Of a stretch of DNA of 7,284 nt, positions 6,366 to 7,284 are shown piece after piece; position 1 is the first letter of the stretch, and each line of letters starts with the position of its first letter. The stretch spans positions 1-7,284 of the forward strand of contig JAABTE010000129.1 of NCBI GenBank assembly GCA_011390035.1, read 5' to 3'. The DNA comes from Desulfobacteraceae bacterium (GTDB lineage Bacteria > Desulfobacterota > Desulfobacteria > Desulfobacterales > JAABSP01). Under the pieces are notes generated by a model. It ran no database searches. It saw only the letters and a list, made by a program, of their open reading frames with translations, and was not told the DNA's origin. A program made the translations under genes and the position numbers.

Positions 6366-7078
6366 GCCGGGCGCCGCTCATCCGGCTTTCCGGGCTGACC
6401 CGAACGTATGGCCGGGGCCCGGCCGCCTTCAAGGCGCTCAAGGGGATCGACCTGACCATCCGGCGGGGGCAGTTCGTGGCTGTCATGGGGCCCAGCGGGT
6501 CGGGAAAATCGACGGTAATGAACATCCTCGGATGCCTGGACACGCCCACCAGCGGAACCTATGAATTCCAGGGGGTGCCCGTGGAGCGGCTCGACCGGAA
6601 TCAGCGGGCGCTGCTCCGGCGGCATTTTCTGGGCTTTGTGTTTCAGGGGTTCAACCTGCTGGCCCGGACCACGGCGCTGGAAAACGTGGAGCTGCCCCTG
6701 ATCTATCGGCGCGAGCCTTCGGCCGCGCGGCATGCCGCGGCCCGGGCGGCCCTGGCCCAGGTGGGGCTGGAGGGGTGGGACCATCATGCGCCGTCGGAGC
6801 TTTCCGGCGGTCAGCAGCAGCGGGTGGCGATTGCCCGGGCCATTGTGACCCGGCCCGCCGTTTTGCTGGCGGACGAGCCGACAGGCAACCTGGACAGCCG
6901 GACCAGCCAGGAGATCATGGAGCTGATCGGAGCCCTGAACCGGGAGCGGGGGATCACGGTGATCATGGTAACCCACGAGCCGGACATGGCGCGGTATGCG
7001 GGGCGGGTGGTGCGGTTTATGGATGGCCGGGTGGATGGCGGTCATAGTGGAAAGGCTGAATCGGAAGGGGAAAATTGA
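6362..7078 (+). CDS. ABC transporter ATP-binding protein, MacB/LolD type
   Basis: Cytoplasmic ATPase that powers the exporter, 238 residues, the usual length for a stand-alone MacB/LolD-type subunit. All nucleotide-binding motifs are intact: Walker A GPSGSGKST (43-51), Q-loop Gln95 in FVFQGFNLL, signature LSGGQQQR (147-154), Walker B VLLADE (167-172) with catalytic Glu172, D-loop NLDS (176-179) and H-loop His205 in VTHE. The GFNLL after the Q-loop and DEPTGNLDS are typical of the MacB/LolD/FtsE subgroup. The start at 6362 overlaps the adaptor stop (ATGA). The stop TGA shares its last base with the permease ATG. Unlike E. coli MacB, where ATPase and permease are fused, the two are separate genes here. 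Adaptor and duct genes in the same operon favour MacAB-type export over Lol lipoprotein release. Confidence 0.96.
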   Translation: MSRAPLIRLSGLTRTYGRGPAAFKALKGIDLTIRRGQFVAVMGPSGSGKSTVMNILGCLDTPTSGTYEFQGVPVERLDRNQRALLRRHFLGFVFQGFNLLARTTALENVELPLIYRREPSAARHAAARAALAQVGLEGWDHHAPSELSGGQQQRVAIARAIVTRPAVLLADEPTGNLDSRTSQEIMELIGALNRERGITVIMVTHEPDMARYAGRVVRFMDGRVDGGHSGKAESEGEN

Positions 7079-7284
7079 TGTTCTGGAATACCCTGCTTCT
7101 GGCGCTGCGCGCCATTCGGCGCAATCTGATGCGCTCGTTTCTCACCGTTTTAGGGATTGTGATCGGGGTGGCGGCCGTTATCACCATGGTAACGGTGGGC
7201 AACGGGGCCACGAAATCGGTTTCGGATCAGATCGCCGGCATGGGCAGCAACCTGATCATCATGATGCCGGGGCAGCGGTTCGGG
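7078..7284 (+). CDS. MacB/FtsX-type ABC transporter permease, N-terminal fragment (cut by window edge)
   Basis: Only the first 69 codons are present; the gene continues to the right. The visible part has a short amphipathic start (LALRAIRRNLMRS) and a first membrane span with the family signature LTVLGIVIGVAAVI. It continues with MVTVGNGA and the beginning of the periplasmic domain (IAGMGSNLIIMMPGQ). This matches the MacB periplasmic core/FtsX permease N-terminus. It should form the dimeric inner-membrane part of the exporter together with the preceding ATPase. The ATG shares one base with the ATPase stop (TGATG), and AAGGGG sits seven bases upstream, so translation is probably coupled. No frameshift is seen in the visible part; whether the remainder is intact cannot be judged. 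Confidence 0.92.
   Translation, partial: MFWNTLLLALRAIRRNLMRSFLTVLGIVIGVAAVITMVTVGNGATKSVSDQIAGMGSNLIIMMPGQRFG

Noticed and set aside
6362..7284. LolCDE lipoprotein-release system
   Set aside because: The ATPase and permease also resemble LolD and LolC/E. A co-transcribed MacA-like adaptor and outer-membrane duct point to a MacAB-type tripartite exporter instead.

Overview
This window looks like an ordinary chromosomal stretch from a GC-rich Gram-negative bacterium. The codon use is strongly G/C-ending, and the proteins include an outer-membrane lipoprotein channel and a periplasmic adaptor, so the cell has two membranes. The combination of a large hybrid kinase (multi-pass N-terminus plus dCache) with a CecR-like regulator and a MacAB-type pump recalls Desulfobacterota (the former Deltaproteobacteria). 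That placement is inference from family resemblance, not proof.

Layout: (1) Positions 1-2742, minus strand: one uninterrupted 914-codon reading frame for a membrane-bound hybrid sensor histidine kinase. It is complete at its N-terminus and runs off the left edge inside its receiver domain. (2) Positions 2743-2923: an AT-rich divergent intergenic region that contrasts sharply with the GC-rich coding DNA. It holds a good sigma-70-type promoter facing right, a weaker candidate facing left, a perfect 13-bp tandem repeat, two copies of the palindrome GAATCATTC, and a hairpin. (3) Positions 2924-7284, plus strand: a tightly packed operon of a TetR/CecR-like repressor, an outer-membrane efflux lipoprotein, a membrane-fusion protein, an ABC ATPase, and the start of a MacB/FtsX-type permease cut by the right edge. 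Three gene junctions overlap by one or four bases, and the other gap is 11 bases.

How it works together: the last four genes encode a complete tripartite ABC efflux or export system. The ATPase and permease form the inner-membrane motor, the membrane-fusion protein bridges the periplasm, and the lipoprotein forms the outer-membrane duct. The repressor is the first gene of its own operon, so autoregulation with relief by a transported compound is the simplest model. The kinase is transcribed away from the pump. Matching palindromes just downstream of both predicted promoters suggest, but do not show, that one regulator could act on both transcription units.

The individual families are all well known and I see no clearly novel system. 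The most interesting parts are the repeat-rich divergent control region and the unusual N-terminal architecture of the kinase. No tRNA, rRNA, CRISPR array, insertion sequence or convincing terminator was seen.
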